64,000 nucleotides of DNA from a bacterium (GCA_021778415.1 JAJYCL010000005.1:1-64000), one strand, 5' to 3'. Positions 35,069 to 45,939 are shown, numbered from the stretch's first letter. Notes: generated by a model from the sequence alone, not told the origin. Numbers and translations are program-made.

Positions 35069-35620
35069 ATGACCGCTCAACCCGCCGTCGATCACGTCGA
35101 CACGATCAGTCTCGTCAGCGCGCTGCTCACTCGTTATCCGGAACTCTCGTCGATCCGTTCGATGCCGGCGCAGCGAACGTTAGCACTGACCTTTGCCGTG
35201 CGTAAGCGCTTCGATCGCGATGCCCAAGCGCGCATCGTTGAATCCCTCGAAGATCACGTCGGGGCATTTTTGGCGATGCGTCGCGACGAAGCCGATGTTG
35301 TGACCGTGGCTATCGAAGTCGATCGAGCGATGTCGTTTATTCACGTCACACGGGATCTCGCGTCGTTCTCGAATGACGAACTTGATCTCGTGGTCAAGCT
35401 TTTTGTCGCACAGTTTGGCGACGCATTAGTCCGCGTTGCCGCCGACAGTACCGGAGATGCCGAAGAAATAGCCGCGCAACATGAGATTGCCGAGTATGCT
35501 ATCGAGACCTTGCGCGAATCGCGTCAGTCGAAAAGCCTTGTCGGCTTCCGTGAAGAAGAGCGGGTCCTCGTGTATTTCACCACGTCGCGTAAAGCTAGGA
35601 AGGCGTCGGGACGCCGATAA
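35069..35620 (+). CDS. conserved-context protein of unknown function upstream of ymdB
   Basis: ATG 35069 follows AGGA by nine bases. The 183 residues have no signal peptide or membrane helix. They alternate strands and helices, with SxPAQRTLALTFAVRKRFD near 32-52 and VESLEDHVGAFLAMRRDEADVVTVAIEVD near 60-88, and end in a basic RKARKASGRR tail. No family was recognised. The stop overlaps the ymdB coding start, so translation is probably coupled. In other bacteria the gene before ymdB is often RNase Y (rny), but this protein has no KH or HD domain. Confidence 0.7.
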   Translation: MTAQPAVDHVDTISLVSALLTRYPELSSIRSMPAQRTLALTFAVRKRFDRDAQARIVESLEDHVGAFLAMRRDEADVVTVAIEVDRAMSFIHVTRDLASFSNDELDLVVKLFVAQFGDALVRVAADSTGDAEEIAAQHEIAEYAIETLRESRQSKSLVGFREEERVLVYFTTSRKARKASGRR

Positions 35621-36411
35621 AACCGATTCACATCCTTGTCCTCGGAGACGTCGTCGGCTCCCCTGGACGAGATACGCTTGCCCGGTGTCTCGCGCTCGTG
35701 CGAGACCAACACGCGATCGATTGCTGCATTGTCAACGGCGAAAATGTCGCCGGCGGCTTCGGCTTGACGGCCCAAACCAGCAAAGAACTCTTCGATCTCG
35801 GCGTGGATTTCATCACCTCCGGCAATCACATTTACGATAAGCGCGATTTCGCGCCGTATTTGGAGGCCAGCGATCGGGTTATTCGCCCGGCGAATTATCC
35901 GCCTGGCGTGCCCGGCAAAGGCTTCGGCTTCGTGCAAGCCGGCGATGTGACGGTCGGCGTGATCAACGTCATGGGCCGCACGTTCATGCCGACCTGCGAC
36001 GATCCGTTTCGCGTGATCGAACCCGTCCTCGAAGAAGTGCTGCAACGCACGAACGTGGTACTCGTGGATGTTCATGCCGAAGCGACATCCGAAAAAGTTG
36101 CTCTCGGGCGTGTGCTCGACGGCCGTGTAACGTTTGTGTATGGAACGCATACGCACGTACAGACCGCCGACGAGCACCTCATGCCCGCTGGGACGGCCTA
36201 TATTACCGATGTTGGGATGACCGGCCCGAGTGAAGGCGTCATCGGAATGGAAGCCGAGGCCGTGCTCGCTCGTTTCCGCTATGGTCTCTCCGATCGATTT
36301 TCCGTACAGAAGAGCGGAACCAAACAGTTCTGTGGTGTGGTCATAGCGGTCGACCCCGAGACGGGTCGTGCTACCGAAATCAAACGCATCTTTCTCCGAG
36401 GCATCGCATGA
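35617..36411 (+). CDS. ymdB: YmdB-type metallophosphoesterase; no canonical start codon
   Basis: The reading frame from about 35617 encodes a 264-residue YmdB/TIGR00282 protein: LVLGDVVGSPGRDTLA, NGENVAGGFGLTAQ, TSGNHIYDKRD, VDVHAEATSEK and YGTHTHVQTADE supply the di-metal ligands. YmdB hydrolyses 2',3'-cyclic nucleotides and is required for multicellular development in Bacillus. Between the in-frame TAG at 35596 and the essential GDVVG motif there is no ATG, GTG or TTG; the first (GTG 35698) would delete the first metal site. ATA 35617, overlapping the previous TAA, gives exactly the family length, so a rare start or a sequence error is implied. It overlaps spoVS by four bases. Confidence 0.85.
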   Translation: MKPIHILVLGDVVGSPGRDTLARCLALVRDQHAIDCCIVNGENVAGGFGLTAQTSKELFDLGVDFITSGNHIYDKRDFAPYLEASDRVIRPANYPPGVPGKGFGFVQAGDVTVGVINVMGRTFMPTCDDPFRVIEPVLEEVLQRTNVVLVDVHAEATSEKVALGRVLDGRVTFVYGTHTHVQTADEHLMPAGTAYITDVGMTGPSEGVIGMEAEAVLARFRYGLSDRFSVQKSGTKQFCGVVIAVDPETGRATEIKRIFLRGIA

Positions 36412-36707
36412 CCGACCAGGCTATTGTTGTCCGCGTAACTCCGCAGACGCTTAAAGTTTCCGCAAAATCCAACCCCAACGCCGTGGCCGGGGCACTAGCC
36501 GCCGTGCTGCGCGAACGCGATCACGCCGAGGTGCAAGCGGTCGGAGCGGCTGCCCTGAATCAGGCGGTCAAAGCGATTGCCATTGCTCGCAGTTATCTTC
36601 GTGACGAAAACATCGATCTCGCAATCGTTCCGGCATTCATGACGATTTCCGTTGGCGACGAAGAACGCACGGGCATGTCGCTTGCGGTTGAACGTCGCAC
36701 GACGTGA
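36408..36707 (+). CDS. spoVS: stage V sporulation protein S (SpoVS)
   Basis: The 99-residue protein matches SpoVS, a small Alba-like dimer: LKVSAKSNPNAVAGALAAVL near 15-35, the conserved AVGAAALNQAVKAIAIARSYL near 45-65 and AFMTISVGDEERTGMSLAVE at the end. In Bacillus it affects sporulation and septation; outside spore formers it is found in several phyla beside ymdB. ATGA overlaps on both sides place it in one translation-coupled run with ymdB and the PHP gene. Nucleic-acid binding is inferred from the Alba-like fold. Confidence 0.95.
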   Translation: MTDQAIVVRVTPQTLKVSAKSNPNAVAGALAAVLRERDHAEVQAVGAAALNQAVKAIAIARSYLRDENIDLAIVPAFMTISVGDEERTGMSLAVERRTT

Positions 36708-37513
36708 TCGTCGATTTTCATAGTCATACTCGTGAAAGCGACGGTGCTTTAGAACCTCCCGAACTCGTCGCGATGATGCGCGAGCGAGGAGTGGAAGTCT
36801 TTGCGATTAGCGATCATGATTCGCTCGGGGCCTACGGAACGTTCGATGTCCCAGCCGGCATGCGCGTCATCGCCGGGGTGGAAATCAACACCACCTATCG
36901 GGATAACGACGTGCATATTCTCGGCTATGGAATGCGTCTTGACGATCAACCTTTTCGAGCGATGCTCGCAACGAATCGCCACCAACGGGCGGCGCGAATG
37001 GAGCGGATGGTCATGCAGCTTGCTGCCGCCGGGATCACGATCTCGGCAGACCGCGTGCGTGCATTTTCGAGCACGGGTGGCGCTCTGGGGCGGCCTCATG
37101 TTGCCATGGCGTTGATCGAAGCCGGCTATGCGACCGACGTCAACGATGCATTCGCGCGTTACTTACATCATGGCGGCATAGGTTACGTTCCATCGACGTA
37201 TGTCACGCCGCTTCAAGCGATGGATGCGATTCGACGAGCGGGCGGTATTGCCGTCCTAGCACATCCGGGTCGATTAAAAGATCGAACGATTATGGATGAA
37301 TTAGCGCAATCCGGATTGGACGGCGTCGAAGTGTTTTATCCGAAACACGATGCCGCCGATGTTGCGGAGTTTCGCGCATTTGCCGCGAGATTCGGGCTGG
37401 CGATGTCGGCCGGTTCGGATTTTCACGATCTTCGCTATCATCCGCTCGGTGTCGGTCGCGAGGTCGACCCGAATGATATTGCGGCGTTTCTTCGCCTTTT
37501 AGGTGATCGCTAG
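36704..37513 (+). CDS. PHP-domain phosphoesterase (TrpH/RNase AM-like)
   Basis: The start is GTG 36704, overlapping spoVS. The 269-residue protein has DFHSHTRESDG (metal ligands) at the N-terminus, AISDHDSLGAY near 36-46, GVEINT near 62, DVHILGYG, GRPHVAMAL, VLAHPGRLKD near 182-192 and SAGSDFHDLRYHP near 237-249. This matches the YciV/TrpH subfamily of 3',5'-nucleoside bisphosphatases and 5'-3' exoribonucleases that use three metal ions. With ymdB upstream it suggests an RNA or cyclic-nucleotide turnover operon. It converges with the cyclodeaminase gene, four bases away. Confidence 0.92.
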   Translation: MIVDFHSHTRESDGALEPPELVAMMRERGVEVFAISDHDSLGAYGTFDVPAGMRVIAGVEINTTYRDNDVHILGYGMRLDDQPFRAMLATNRHQRAARMERMVMQLAAAGITISADRVRAFSSTGGALGRPHVAMALIEAGYATDVNDAFARYLHHGGIGYVPSTYVTPLQAMDAIRRAGGIAVLAHPGRLKDRTIMDELAQSGLDGVEVFYPKHDAADVAEFRAFAARFGLAMSAGSDFHDLRYHPLGVGREVDPNDIAAFLRLLGDR

Positions 37514-37517
37514 GGAA

Positions 37518-39492
<1,975 letters not shown>

Positions 39493-39495
39493 AAA

Positions 39496-40725
39496 ATGGC
39501 ATATCGTAGACTCTTTACCTCGGAATCGGTCACTGAAGGGCACCCGGATAAGGTTGCCGATCAGATTTCCGATGCCGTGCTCGACGCAATTCTTAAAGAT
39601 GATCCGATGGGTCGCGTCGCGGTTGAGACGTTTGCAATCACCGGTCAAATTCATATCGCCGGTGAAGTCACGACCAGCACCTACATCGACATTCCGAAAA
39701 TCGTGCGCGAAACGATCGCCGATATCGGGTATACGAAATCGGCCGTCGGATTCGATGCGGAAACCTGCGGCGTCAGCGTTTCCATCGATGAACAATCGCC
39801 GGATATCGCTATGGGTGTGGATCGCGCGCTGGAAGTCAAATCGGGCCAGAGCCCGGATGAAGCCTACGCGCTCATCGGCGCCGGGGATCAAGGGATGATG
39901 TTCGGCTACGCATGCCGCGATACGGATGATCTGATGCCGCTACCGATTACGCTGGCGCATAATCTCACCAAGCATTTGGCGGCGATGCGCAAGAATGGCA
40001 ACATTCCGTATCTTCGCCCGGATGGAAAATCGCAAGTCACCGTTGAGTACGATGGCGATAAGCCGGTGCGCGTGGATGCCGTTGTGATCTCTACGCAGCA
40101 CGACCCCGATATTGCGCTCGAGGTCATTCGCAACGAAGTCACGCAGAATATCATCAACCATGTGATTCCGTCATCGTTACGCGATGAGAACACGCGCATT
40201 TTCGTCAACCCAACCGGGCGTTTCGTCATCGGCGGCCCCAAGGGCGACGCCGGTTTAACGGGCCGCAAGATCATCGCCGATACCTACGGCGGCATGGCGC
40301 GCCACGGCGGCGGCGCCTTCTCGGGCAAGGATCCCACGAAAGTGGATCGTTCGGCGGCCTACGCGGCTCGCTGGGTGGCAAAGAACGTCGTTGCGGCGGG
40401 CCTGGCCCATCGCTGCGAAGTCCAACTCGCCTACGCTATCGGCGTGGCCGAGCCGGTCTCGGTGTTAGTGGAGACCTTCGGGACGGGGCAGATCGCTGAG
40501 GAAATTATCGCCAAGGCCGTCGGCAAGGTCTTCGATTTGCGTCCGGCCGCCATCATCGATCAGCTCAACCTGCGTCGCCCGATCTATCGGCAGACGGCAG
40601 CCTACGGTCACTTCGGTCGCCCGGAACTCGATTTGCCGTGGGAGCGCATCGATCGCATCGACGCGTTACGCTCGGCATCGGGATTCACCGGTGAGCCGCT
40701 TCGCGTGCCTAACTTCTCGCGTTAA
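39496..40725 (+). CDS. metK: S-adenosylmethionine synthetase
   Basis: The 409-residue protein is a full [25 protein letters not shown] near 10-31 (ATP and Mg), the signature [12 protein letters not shown] near 128-139, and [36 protein letters not shown] lies near 270-296. It makes SAM from methionine and ATP as a homotetramer. Its start lies three bases after the ahcY stop, and a strong terminator closes the operon 22 bases after its stop. Confidence 0.97.
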   Translation: MAYRRLFTSESVTEGHPDKVADQISDAVLDAILKDDPMGRVAVETFAITGQIHIAGEVTTSTYIDIPKIVRETIADIGYTKSAVGFDAETCGVSVSIDEQSPDIAMGVDRALEVKSGQSPDEAYALIGAGDQGMMFGYACRDTDDLMPLPITLAHNLTKHLAAMRKNGNIPYLRPDGKSQVTVEYDGDKPVRVDAVVISTQHDPDIALEVIRNEVTQNIINHVIPSSLRDENTRIFVNPTGRFVIGGPKGDAGLTGRKIIADTYGGMARHGGGAFSGKDPTKVDRSAAYAARWVAKNVVAAGLAHRCEVQLAYAIGVAEPVSVLVETFGTGQIAEEIIAKAVGKVFDLRPAAIIDQLNLRRPIYRQTAAYGHFGRPELDLPWERIDRIDALRSASGFTGEPLRVPNFSR

Positions 40726-40747
40726 CGACTCACTTGCGCAGTGCAAG

Positions 40748-40786
40748 CAAACGTCCGGTGCAACGATGCGCCGGGCGTTTGCGTTT
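40748..40786 (+). terminator. Rho-independent terminator of ahcY-metK
   Basis: A 15-bp stem (40748-40762 with 40767-40781, two G-T pairs, loop ACGA) is followed by CGTTTA. It lies 22 bases after the metK stop. The T-run is short, but the stem is long and GC-rich. Confidence 0.8.
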
Positions 40787-40826
40787 ACGAGGGTAGTCCG
40801 CTTCAACGGAGGATAAGGTCTACACT

Positions 40827-41420
40827 ATGAAATTTTCACGAATCATTGCGAGTGCGCTGGCGGCCATGCTGCTTGTCGGCGGCATCGCATCCGCCCAATC
40901 GACGCTGACGCTCTATCAGGGAGCGCAGATCAATGCGAAGATGCGCTCAACGCTCGATACGGCAACGGCGCAAATCGGTGATCGCTTTGTCATGGATGTC
41001 GTCGCCCCGTACCCGAGCGGTGATCCGTCGTTTCAAGGATCGACCGTTGTCGGCGAAGTGAAGGCCGTGACGCGCGCCGGCCAAGGCCGCAAGGCGGCGA
41101 TCAAGCTGCAATTCGATACGCTTCGCTTATCCGATGGCACGGTCGTCGATATCTCGGCAACGGCCACGAATAACCAGCAGACGAAAGATCTCCGCAACGG
41201 CGGCAAGGTCGCGCTTTCAACCATCGGCGGAATGCTACTCGGAAACATCATCGGCAAGACGATCTTCCACACCGGTGGAGGCGGCCTGGTGGGTGCCGCG
41301 GGCGGCTTCTTGTACGGCTACAATTCGAAGTCGAATTTTAAGATTCCACAGGGCTCGACCGTGCAGATTCAGCTCAACCAAAATGTGACGATCCGCCGTC
41401 AGGCATCGCCACCTCGCTAA
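40827..41420 (+). CDS. exported glycine-rich envelope protein of unknown function
   Basis: The 197-residue protein has a signal peptide (MKFSRIIASALAAMLLVGGIASAQ). A beta-rich domain follows (about 25-125, GAQINAKMRSTLDTATAQIGDRFVMDVVAPYP and GEVKAVTRAGQGRKAAIKLQFD), then a Gly-rich hydrophobic stretch (about 133-168, STIGGMLLGNIIGKTI then GGLVGAAGGFLYGYNSK), and a final strand IPQGSTVQIQLNQNVTIR. The Gly-zipper stretch suggests membrane association. Proteins of this layout occur in several phyla without a defined role. It stands alone between a terminator and a structured intergenic region. Confidence 0.75.
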   Translation: MKFSRIIASALAAMLLVGGIASAQSTLTLYQGAQINAKMRSTLDTATAQIGDRFVMDVVAPYPSGDPSFQGSTVVGEVKAVTRAGQGRKAAIKLQFDTLRLSDGTVVDISATATNNQQTKDLRNGGKVALSTIGGMLLGNIIGKTIFHTGGGGLVGAAGGFLYGYNSKSNFKIPQGSTVQIQLNQNVTIRRQASPPR

Positions 41421-41446
41421 GTCCTAAGCGTACTTCGGCGAGTCAC

Positions 41447-41483
41447 ATGGCCACAGCATCAGGGAGACCCGATGCTGTGCCAT
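41447..41483 (+). other. strong hairpin in the 160-base gap before tRNA-Asn
   Basis: CACAGCATC pairs perfectly with GATGCTGTG around AGGGAGACCC. After one bulged C on each side the stem is extended by ATGG/CCAT. Further short stems (CGACT with AGTCG near 41500-41525) follow. There is no T-run. The 41421-41580 gap could hold a terminator or a small structured RNA; no known RNA family was recognised. Confidence 0.5.
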
Positions 41484-41580
41484 TTCCGGGGCGGCCGAGC
41501 GACTTGAGGCCTTGACGACGAGTCGTGCCAGGTTGTACAAGGGTGTCTGCCCATGAAAGACTAATCTTCCGGGGCCGCGT

Positions 41581-41656
41581 TCCGAGTTAGCTCAGTTGGT
41601 AGAGCAGCTGACTGTTAATCAGCGGGTCGCTGGTTCGAGTCCAGCACTCGGAGCCA
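41581..41656 (+). tRNA. tRNA-Asn (anticodon GTT)
   Basis: The acceptor stem TCCGAGT/ACTCGGA is perfect. The D-arm reads TAGCTCAGTTGGTAGAGCA, the anticodon stem GCTGA/TCAGC carries loop CTGTTAA with GTT at 41614-41616, and the T-loop GGTTCGAGTCC is standard. Discriminator G and an encoded CCA (41654-41656) complete it. Confidence 0.98.
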
Positions 41657-41735
41657 TTCCGCAGAAACGACGTCCCGCAAGGGCGTCGTTTCTTGCAAGT
41701 TGTCCGGAGTTTTTGTCAACATCAAGGAGTTCAAC

Positions 41736-42272
41736 ATGATCATCGAGACACCGCGTTTGCGTCTGCGGCCAATGACCGACGCCGATAACGAACCGTTTCT
41801 CGCTATGGTCGGCGATCCCGAAGTGATGCGCTACGTTTCGCCCGTTCCCATACCTCGCGCTAGCGCGGAGGCCGTGGCCGCTCATTATCGCGGGATGCTC
41901 CAGACCAAAGGCTATGGCTATTGGGCAATCGAGGTCATCGGAGGTGCGTCGTTCGCCGGAATCATCATGTTGCATGAAGTGAATTTTACGGCCGCTTTTA
42001 CTCCTGCGTTTGAAGTCGGTTGGCTCTTACTGCCCGAGCACTGGGGAAATGGCTACGCGACCGAAGGCGCTCGCGCAGCACTCGATTACGCGTTCACCAC
42101 GTTAAAGCTCGACGAAGTCGTCGCGATTACAACTGCCGGCAACCTAGCATCGCGGCGAGTGATGCAGCGTCTCGGCATGACTCACGATCCGCAGGATGAT
42201 TTCGATCATCCACACGCTCTCGGCACGCCACTCGCGCGCGCCGTGCTCTACCGATCCCTCTCCGCATTGTAA
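41736..42272 (+). CDS. GNAT-family N-acetyltransferase (RimJ/RimL-like)
   Basis: ATG 41736 has AAGGAG six bases upstream, so an in-frame GTG at 41700 is rejected. The 178 residues show the RimJ/RimL pattern: IETPRLRLRPMTDADNEPFLAM at the start, GWLLLPEHWGNGYATEGARAALDYAF near 103-128 (acetyl-CoA loop around GNGYATEG) and NLASRRVMQRLGM near 138-150. It transfers acetyl groups to an N-terminal or small-molecule amine; the target is unknown. It is a single gene beside tRNA-Asn. Confidence 0.92.
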   Translation: MIIETPRLRLRPMTDADNEPFLAMVGDPEVMRYVSPVPIPRASAEAVAAHYRGMLQTKGYGYWAIEVIGGASFAGIIMLHEVNFTAAFTPAFEVGWLLLPEHWGNGYATEGARAALDYAFTTLKLDEVVAITTAGNLASRRVMQRLGMTHDPQDDFDHPHALGTPLARAVLYRSLSAL

Positions 42273-42293
42273 GACTGGTGCTATACTGACACT

Positions 42294-44366
42294 ATGAGAT
42301 CATCGGTGCGGTTCGGCTTTTTGCTCTTGCTTCTGGCAGCCTTCGTAACGGCATGCGGCGGCGGCGGAAGCGGATCCCCTGCGCCGCCGGTTCCCAGTGT
42401 CTCGCCTAGTCCGACGGGAGTGCCGACTCCCGTTAGCACTCCCTCCGCCACGCAAGCACCTTTTGCCGTTTCGCCCGAAGCCGTTCCATTGCCGTCTCTT
42501 TCGACAGGCTTGTCGGCCAGCGTCGTATTGCCCGCGACGAACAGTATTGGAACTGCAGCGATCACTCTTTCTGCGTCGCAGGCATCGGGAACACCCACGG
42601 TGATGGTGCCGAGGCGATCCATTCTAGGGAATACTCCCGTTCCAATTGCATTCGTTACGATCACCGTGTCAAGCACGGTGACGTTCGGATCGACACCGGG
42701 ATTCTCGTTTACGTTGCCGTCGGCACCTCCGGCCGGTGCGCAATTGGGCATCGGCGTTTACGATCCGACCAATCCTAGTGCCGGATGGCAGTTGCTTCTC
42801 GGGCCGGTGTACGCGTCGCAAAACGTGCAATTTGCTTCGTTGCCGAATGCATTCACGATGCACGCCGGAATCAGTTATGTGTTCGCACTCTTTTCATCCG
42901 TTGCATTTGGCCCGCCGCCTCCGTCGCCAAGCCCGACACCGGTTGCATCGTCCGGAAATCTCGGAGCCGTCATCATTGATTTCGATCCAACGAGTTATGT
43001 CAGCCCTACGCTTGCTTGCATGCAAATTACGCTCAACGGCACGCCGTATATGAATATCAGCGGGCAAAACGGTTGGAATTTCACCGCGCCGGCGGGTGCA
43101 AACCAAACGCTTGGTATGCAAGTCTACGCCTCTGCGTCATGCACCGGGACACCCGTTGATGTAGGAAATTCGTCGGTCTCGATCGTGGCCGGTATTACGA
43201 CGACGGTCACCGTAAAATTCTACGGAATCATGACATCGTTCACTGCTGCACTGAATCCACAAACGGTAACAGTTGGAACGGCTTCGGATATGCAAATCAC
43301 GATAACCCCACGTGATGCTTCAAATTTTGTCATCAACTCACCGAACTATTACGATACCACTCTCCACGTGCCGACATTTGCTGCGGTTGCGAACGATACA
43401 ACCGGGCATACGCTCGTTACCGCCAATCCCACGACGGCGTTAGCGGGAACACTGCATTACGATGGTAGTGGAACCGGCCCATCTACGGTAACCGTTACGA
43501 CGGGTGCGCTTCAAGCTAGCACGGCTCCGCTTCAATATGCCGCCGTGCACAACGTCTGGGCTTATGTTGATTCCGATCCATCGTACGTTGTTTCTCTTCC
43601 GGGAACGCTTGAGTATCTGCCGGCTGGTGCGACGCAGCCTCTATGGACCCAAACGCTCCAAGGCGGCAACATCCTTGTGGGTTCTCAAGCGGCCTTTGAT
43701 GCCTCGGGGAACATTTGGGTCAACAGCGGTACGACGATGGTCAATGGAACGTTAATCGCACCGCTCTATGGATACCGACAGGACGGAAGCCTCGTTGGAA
43801 CGATAACCCTGCCAGGTTCAGGGGGAAATCTCGTAGCCTTTGATGTCAACGGTCATCTGTATGTCAACAATGGAACGTCCATCCTCATGTACAGCGTCAA
43901 TGCGAGCGATGTCGCGACTCTGATCTCGACGATCACGCCCCCGGCGCAACCGTGTTCGGCGGCGGTCGATGCTCGCGGCGATCTCTACATTTCGACGTGT
44001 TTATCGACATCGAATGTAGCGGCCATCTATGAATATCCGGCTGGAAGTACGTCGTTTTCGACGTATCTGTTCGGGAATTATCCTCAGGTTTCAACGGATC
44101 AAGCCGGGAATCTCTACGCAGTTTCGATTGCCGGGACCATCAGTAAATGGCCTGCCGGTGGATTCCCGACGGCGACACCGGTGACGATTCCTTTCGTACA
44201 AATCATATCAACCTTTGCCGTCCAACCCTGGGGCGATATTTGTGCCTTCTATGGACAAGGTAAATCGAATGAAGCTGCCGTCGGGTACAGTGCATCCGGT
44301 TCAACGGTTCCCGTTTGCCCAGCTGCCTCATACTATTTTGGATCGATCGCCGCGCCCATTCGTTAA
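42294..44366 (+). CDS. large lipoprotein with NHL/Vgb-like repeats
   Basis: A lipoprotein signal ends in VTAC followed by a Gly/Ser/Pro spacer, so the 690-residue protein is lipid-anchored. Residues about 60-210 form a module with FTLPSAPPAGAQLGIGVYDPTN, GWQLLLGP and HAGISYVFALF that is shared with the lipoprotein at 47124-49349. Ig-like strands follow (about 220-410). A C-terminal part (about 420-690) has repeating FDVNGHLYVNN, DARGDLYIST and DQAGNLYAVS units typical of NHL/Vgb beta-propellers. It probably faces outward and binds a polymer or protein. No catalytic motif is seen. Confidence 0.8.
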   Translation: MRSSVRFGFLLLLLAAFVTACGGGGSGSPAPPVPSVSPSPTGVPTPVSTPSATQAPFAVSPEAVPLPSLSTGLSASVVLPATNSIGTAAITLSASQASGTPTVMVPRRSILGNTPVPIAFVTITVSSTVTFGSTPGFSFTLPSAPPAGAQLGIGVYDPTNPSAGWQLLLGPVYASQNVQFASLPNAFTMHAGISYVFALFSSVAFGPPPPSPSPTPVASSGNLGAVIIDFDPTSYVSPTLACMQITLNGTPYMNISGQNGWNFTAPAGANQTLGMQVYASASCTGTPVDVGNSSVSIVAGITTTVTVKFYGIMTSFTAALNPQTVTVGTASDMQITITPRDASNFVINSPNYYDTTLHVPTFAAVANDTTGHTLVTANPTTALAGTLHYDGSGTGPSTVTVTTGALQASTAPLQYAAVHNVWAYVDSDPSYVVSLPGTLEYLPAGATQPLWTQTLQGGNILVGSQAAFDASGNIWVNSGTTMVNGTLIAPLYGYRQDGSLVGTITLPGSGGNLVAFDVNGHLYVNNGTSILMYSVNASDVATLISTITPPAQPCSAAVDARGDLYISTCLSTSNVAAIYEYPAGSTSFSTYLFGNYPQVSTDQAGNLYAVSIAGTISKWPAGGFPTATPVTIPFVQIISTFAVQPWGDICAFYGQGKSNEAAVGYSASGSTVPVCPAASYYFGSIAAPIR

Positions 44367-44720
44367 ACTGTTTGCGATCATAGGACAGCTTGGCTTGCGG
44401 GAGTTTCGGATTGCGTGGGCACGCGACAGGACGGAATTTGGAAAGCAGGGCGTCGTTGACGTGCAGTTGCTTCCATAGGCGATTTGCTGCGGCAATCCGC
44501 GCATCAGTTGCACCCTGCTGTTTTTCGCCGTTTTCTGCCGAACCAGCACTAAGAATCATGAATGGAAGTTTGCCATACGCTCGCTGTTCGCTCGTCACTT
44601 CGCAAAGGTCGGTTGGCAGGCTCGTAAAGAGGCGTTATCGGACGCTTGCGAGGCATCGAGTTTTTTTCCGTAGATGCGGCTAAACTGTGGTTCTCCGACT
44701 TCGAATGGATCGATAAGCGG
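44367..44720 (-). pseudogene. decayed alpha/beta-hydrolase fragment
   Basis: On the minus strand, pieces of an alpha/beta-hydrolase C-terminal half can be read in different frames. These are VPLIDPFEVGEPQFSRI up to a stop near 44620, then SEQRAYGKLPFMILSAGSAE and AANRLWKQLH (about 44455-44600), then AHAIRNSRKPSCPM (about 44370-44420), which resembles the catalytic-His strand GHxIQxxxPxxVxxAI. At least two frame changes separate them and no start is present. The identification is by eye and tentative. Confidence 0.45.
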
Positions 44721-45003
44721 CACGGCGGCGACATGCCCATGACACTAATCGGTTAAGACGCGTTCGTCGTATGCGGCAGACCACCGGGATCACTGAAACC
44801 ATTCATCGGAACGGGTGCGCAGATGCTGCGCTAGGAACGGCCGTATACGATGCCAGATGAACATGGATGAACCAATTGCCGAATTGAGTATGACCGTTGG
44901 CGAATCAGTGCCGCGACAGGAGATATTCAAGTGGCGCCCGTACCCAATATCGACCATTCGCTACTCAGCGTGAGCTGGCATCGTCTCGGCGGCCTATTCG
45001 CAC
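44721..45003. other. noncoding stretch, no feature seen
   Basis: After the decayed hydrolase there is no plausible gene up to 45004. A 38-codon frame from ATG 44862 has no recognisable content. Base composition is lower in GC than the neighbouring genes, as expected for eroded sequence. No promoter, repeat or RNA structure stands out. Confidence 0.4.
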
Positions 45004-45315
45004 ATGGTAGAAATTCGTGTCCGTCGAGACGGGAAAATACGCGTTTGCGCGGAGAACCGTCCTACTTTGATGGCGATAGAAAAGCTTGGCCAAGTTCATA
45101 GCCTTCCGGTGGACTTCCGAAAGGCTATTGACGCTGATGCGATTGCCAAGAGCGTCTGGGAAGACATTACACCGCTAGCCCGCAACGAGTGGATCTGTTG
45201 GGTGACCTCTGCGAAAAAAGAGGAAACTCGCGCACGCCGCATTACCGTTGGCCTGGATAAAATGCGAAAAGGCATGCGCAGACCGTGTTGCTGGCCCGGC
45301 TGCCCCCATCGTTAA
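45004..45315 (+). CDS. YdeI/OmpD-associated-family small protein
   Basis: The 103-residue protein ends in the family hallmark: WEDITPLARNEWICWVTSAKKEETRARRI near 55-83, then RKGMRRPCCWPGCPHR with its three cysteines. Family members are small soluble proteins sometimes linked to bacteriocin tolerance or membrane stress, with no proven biochemistry. The N-terminal 30 residues (EIRVRRDGKIRVCAENRP) are atypical, and the true start may be an internal ATG at 45070. It follows a decayed region and precedes the monooxygenase/ACP trio by 75 bases. Confidence 0.8.
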   Translation: MVEIRVRRDGKIRVCAENRPTLMAIEKLGQVHSLPVDFRKAIDADAIAKSVWEDITPLARNEWICWVTSAKKEETRARRITVGLDKMRKGMRRPCCWPGCPHR

Positions 45316-45390
45316 GCGTTCTTTGTATGATCATTAGTCGCTTGCGTTCATCGAGTAGGCGGGGCATTTGGCAAAGAAGAAGATGAACGC

Positions 45391-45939
45391 GTGAGCGATG
45401 CCGTGACGATGATGAACACCCGGCGTGTGAAACCGGGTTGTGAGCGCGACTTTGAAGTGTGGTTCCATGGCTATGCAAGCGTTGCGGAGCGGCAACCCGG
45501 GCATCTTGGTATGAATATCGTGCGTCCCGCGAATGCCACCTCTCGCGAATACACCGTCATTTCAAATTATGATTCTCAGGAGCATTTGGCGCAGTGGCTT
45601 CATTCCGACGAGCACACGAAGTGGAATGCCGATGGCCGTCAGTGGCTTTCCGAAGATCAGAAGACGCAAGTGCTCACTGGTCTTGAGACATGGTTCACGC
45701 CGGCTTCGGGCGACGAAATCATGCCCCCATCGCGTTGGAAAATGTTCTTCGTCGCCTGGATGGCCGCGTGGGCCATCGTTTGGATCTTGGACCTTGTCTA
45801 CGCTCCCTTGATCGCACCGCTGTATGTTGGCGTACGAGCAATGCTTTTTACCGTCGTCATCATTGCTTTGATGACGTTCGTGGTGATGCCGCTGCTCACG
45901 AAGGTTTTCGCACGGTTCCTGTATCCGAGGAAGAGATGA
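45391..45939 (+). CDS. membrane-anchored antibiotic-biosynthesis-monooxygenase (ABM) domain protein
   Basis: The 182-residue protein (GTG 45391) has an N-terminal ABM ferredoxin-like domain (about 5-95, NTRRVKPGCERDFEVWFHG, ERQPGHLGMNIVRP, ISNYDSQEHLAQWLHSDEH). Two transmembrane helices follow (about 115-138 and 143-167) with an RFLYPRKR basic tail. ABM domains act as cofactor-free monooxygenases or small-molecule binders; the two-helix form is a common but uncharacterised variant. Its stop overlaps the acyl carrier gene as ATGA, tying it to lipid or acyl chemistry. Confidence 0.85.
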   Translation: MSDAVTMMNTRRVKPGCERDFEVWFHGYASVAERQPGHLGMNIVRPANATSREYTVISNYDSQEHLAQWLHSDEHTKWNADGRQWLSEDQKTQVLTGLETWFTPASGDEIMPPSRWKMFFVAWMAAWAIVWILDLVYAPLIAPLYVGVRAMLFTVVIIALMTFVVMPLLTKVFARFLYPRKR

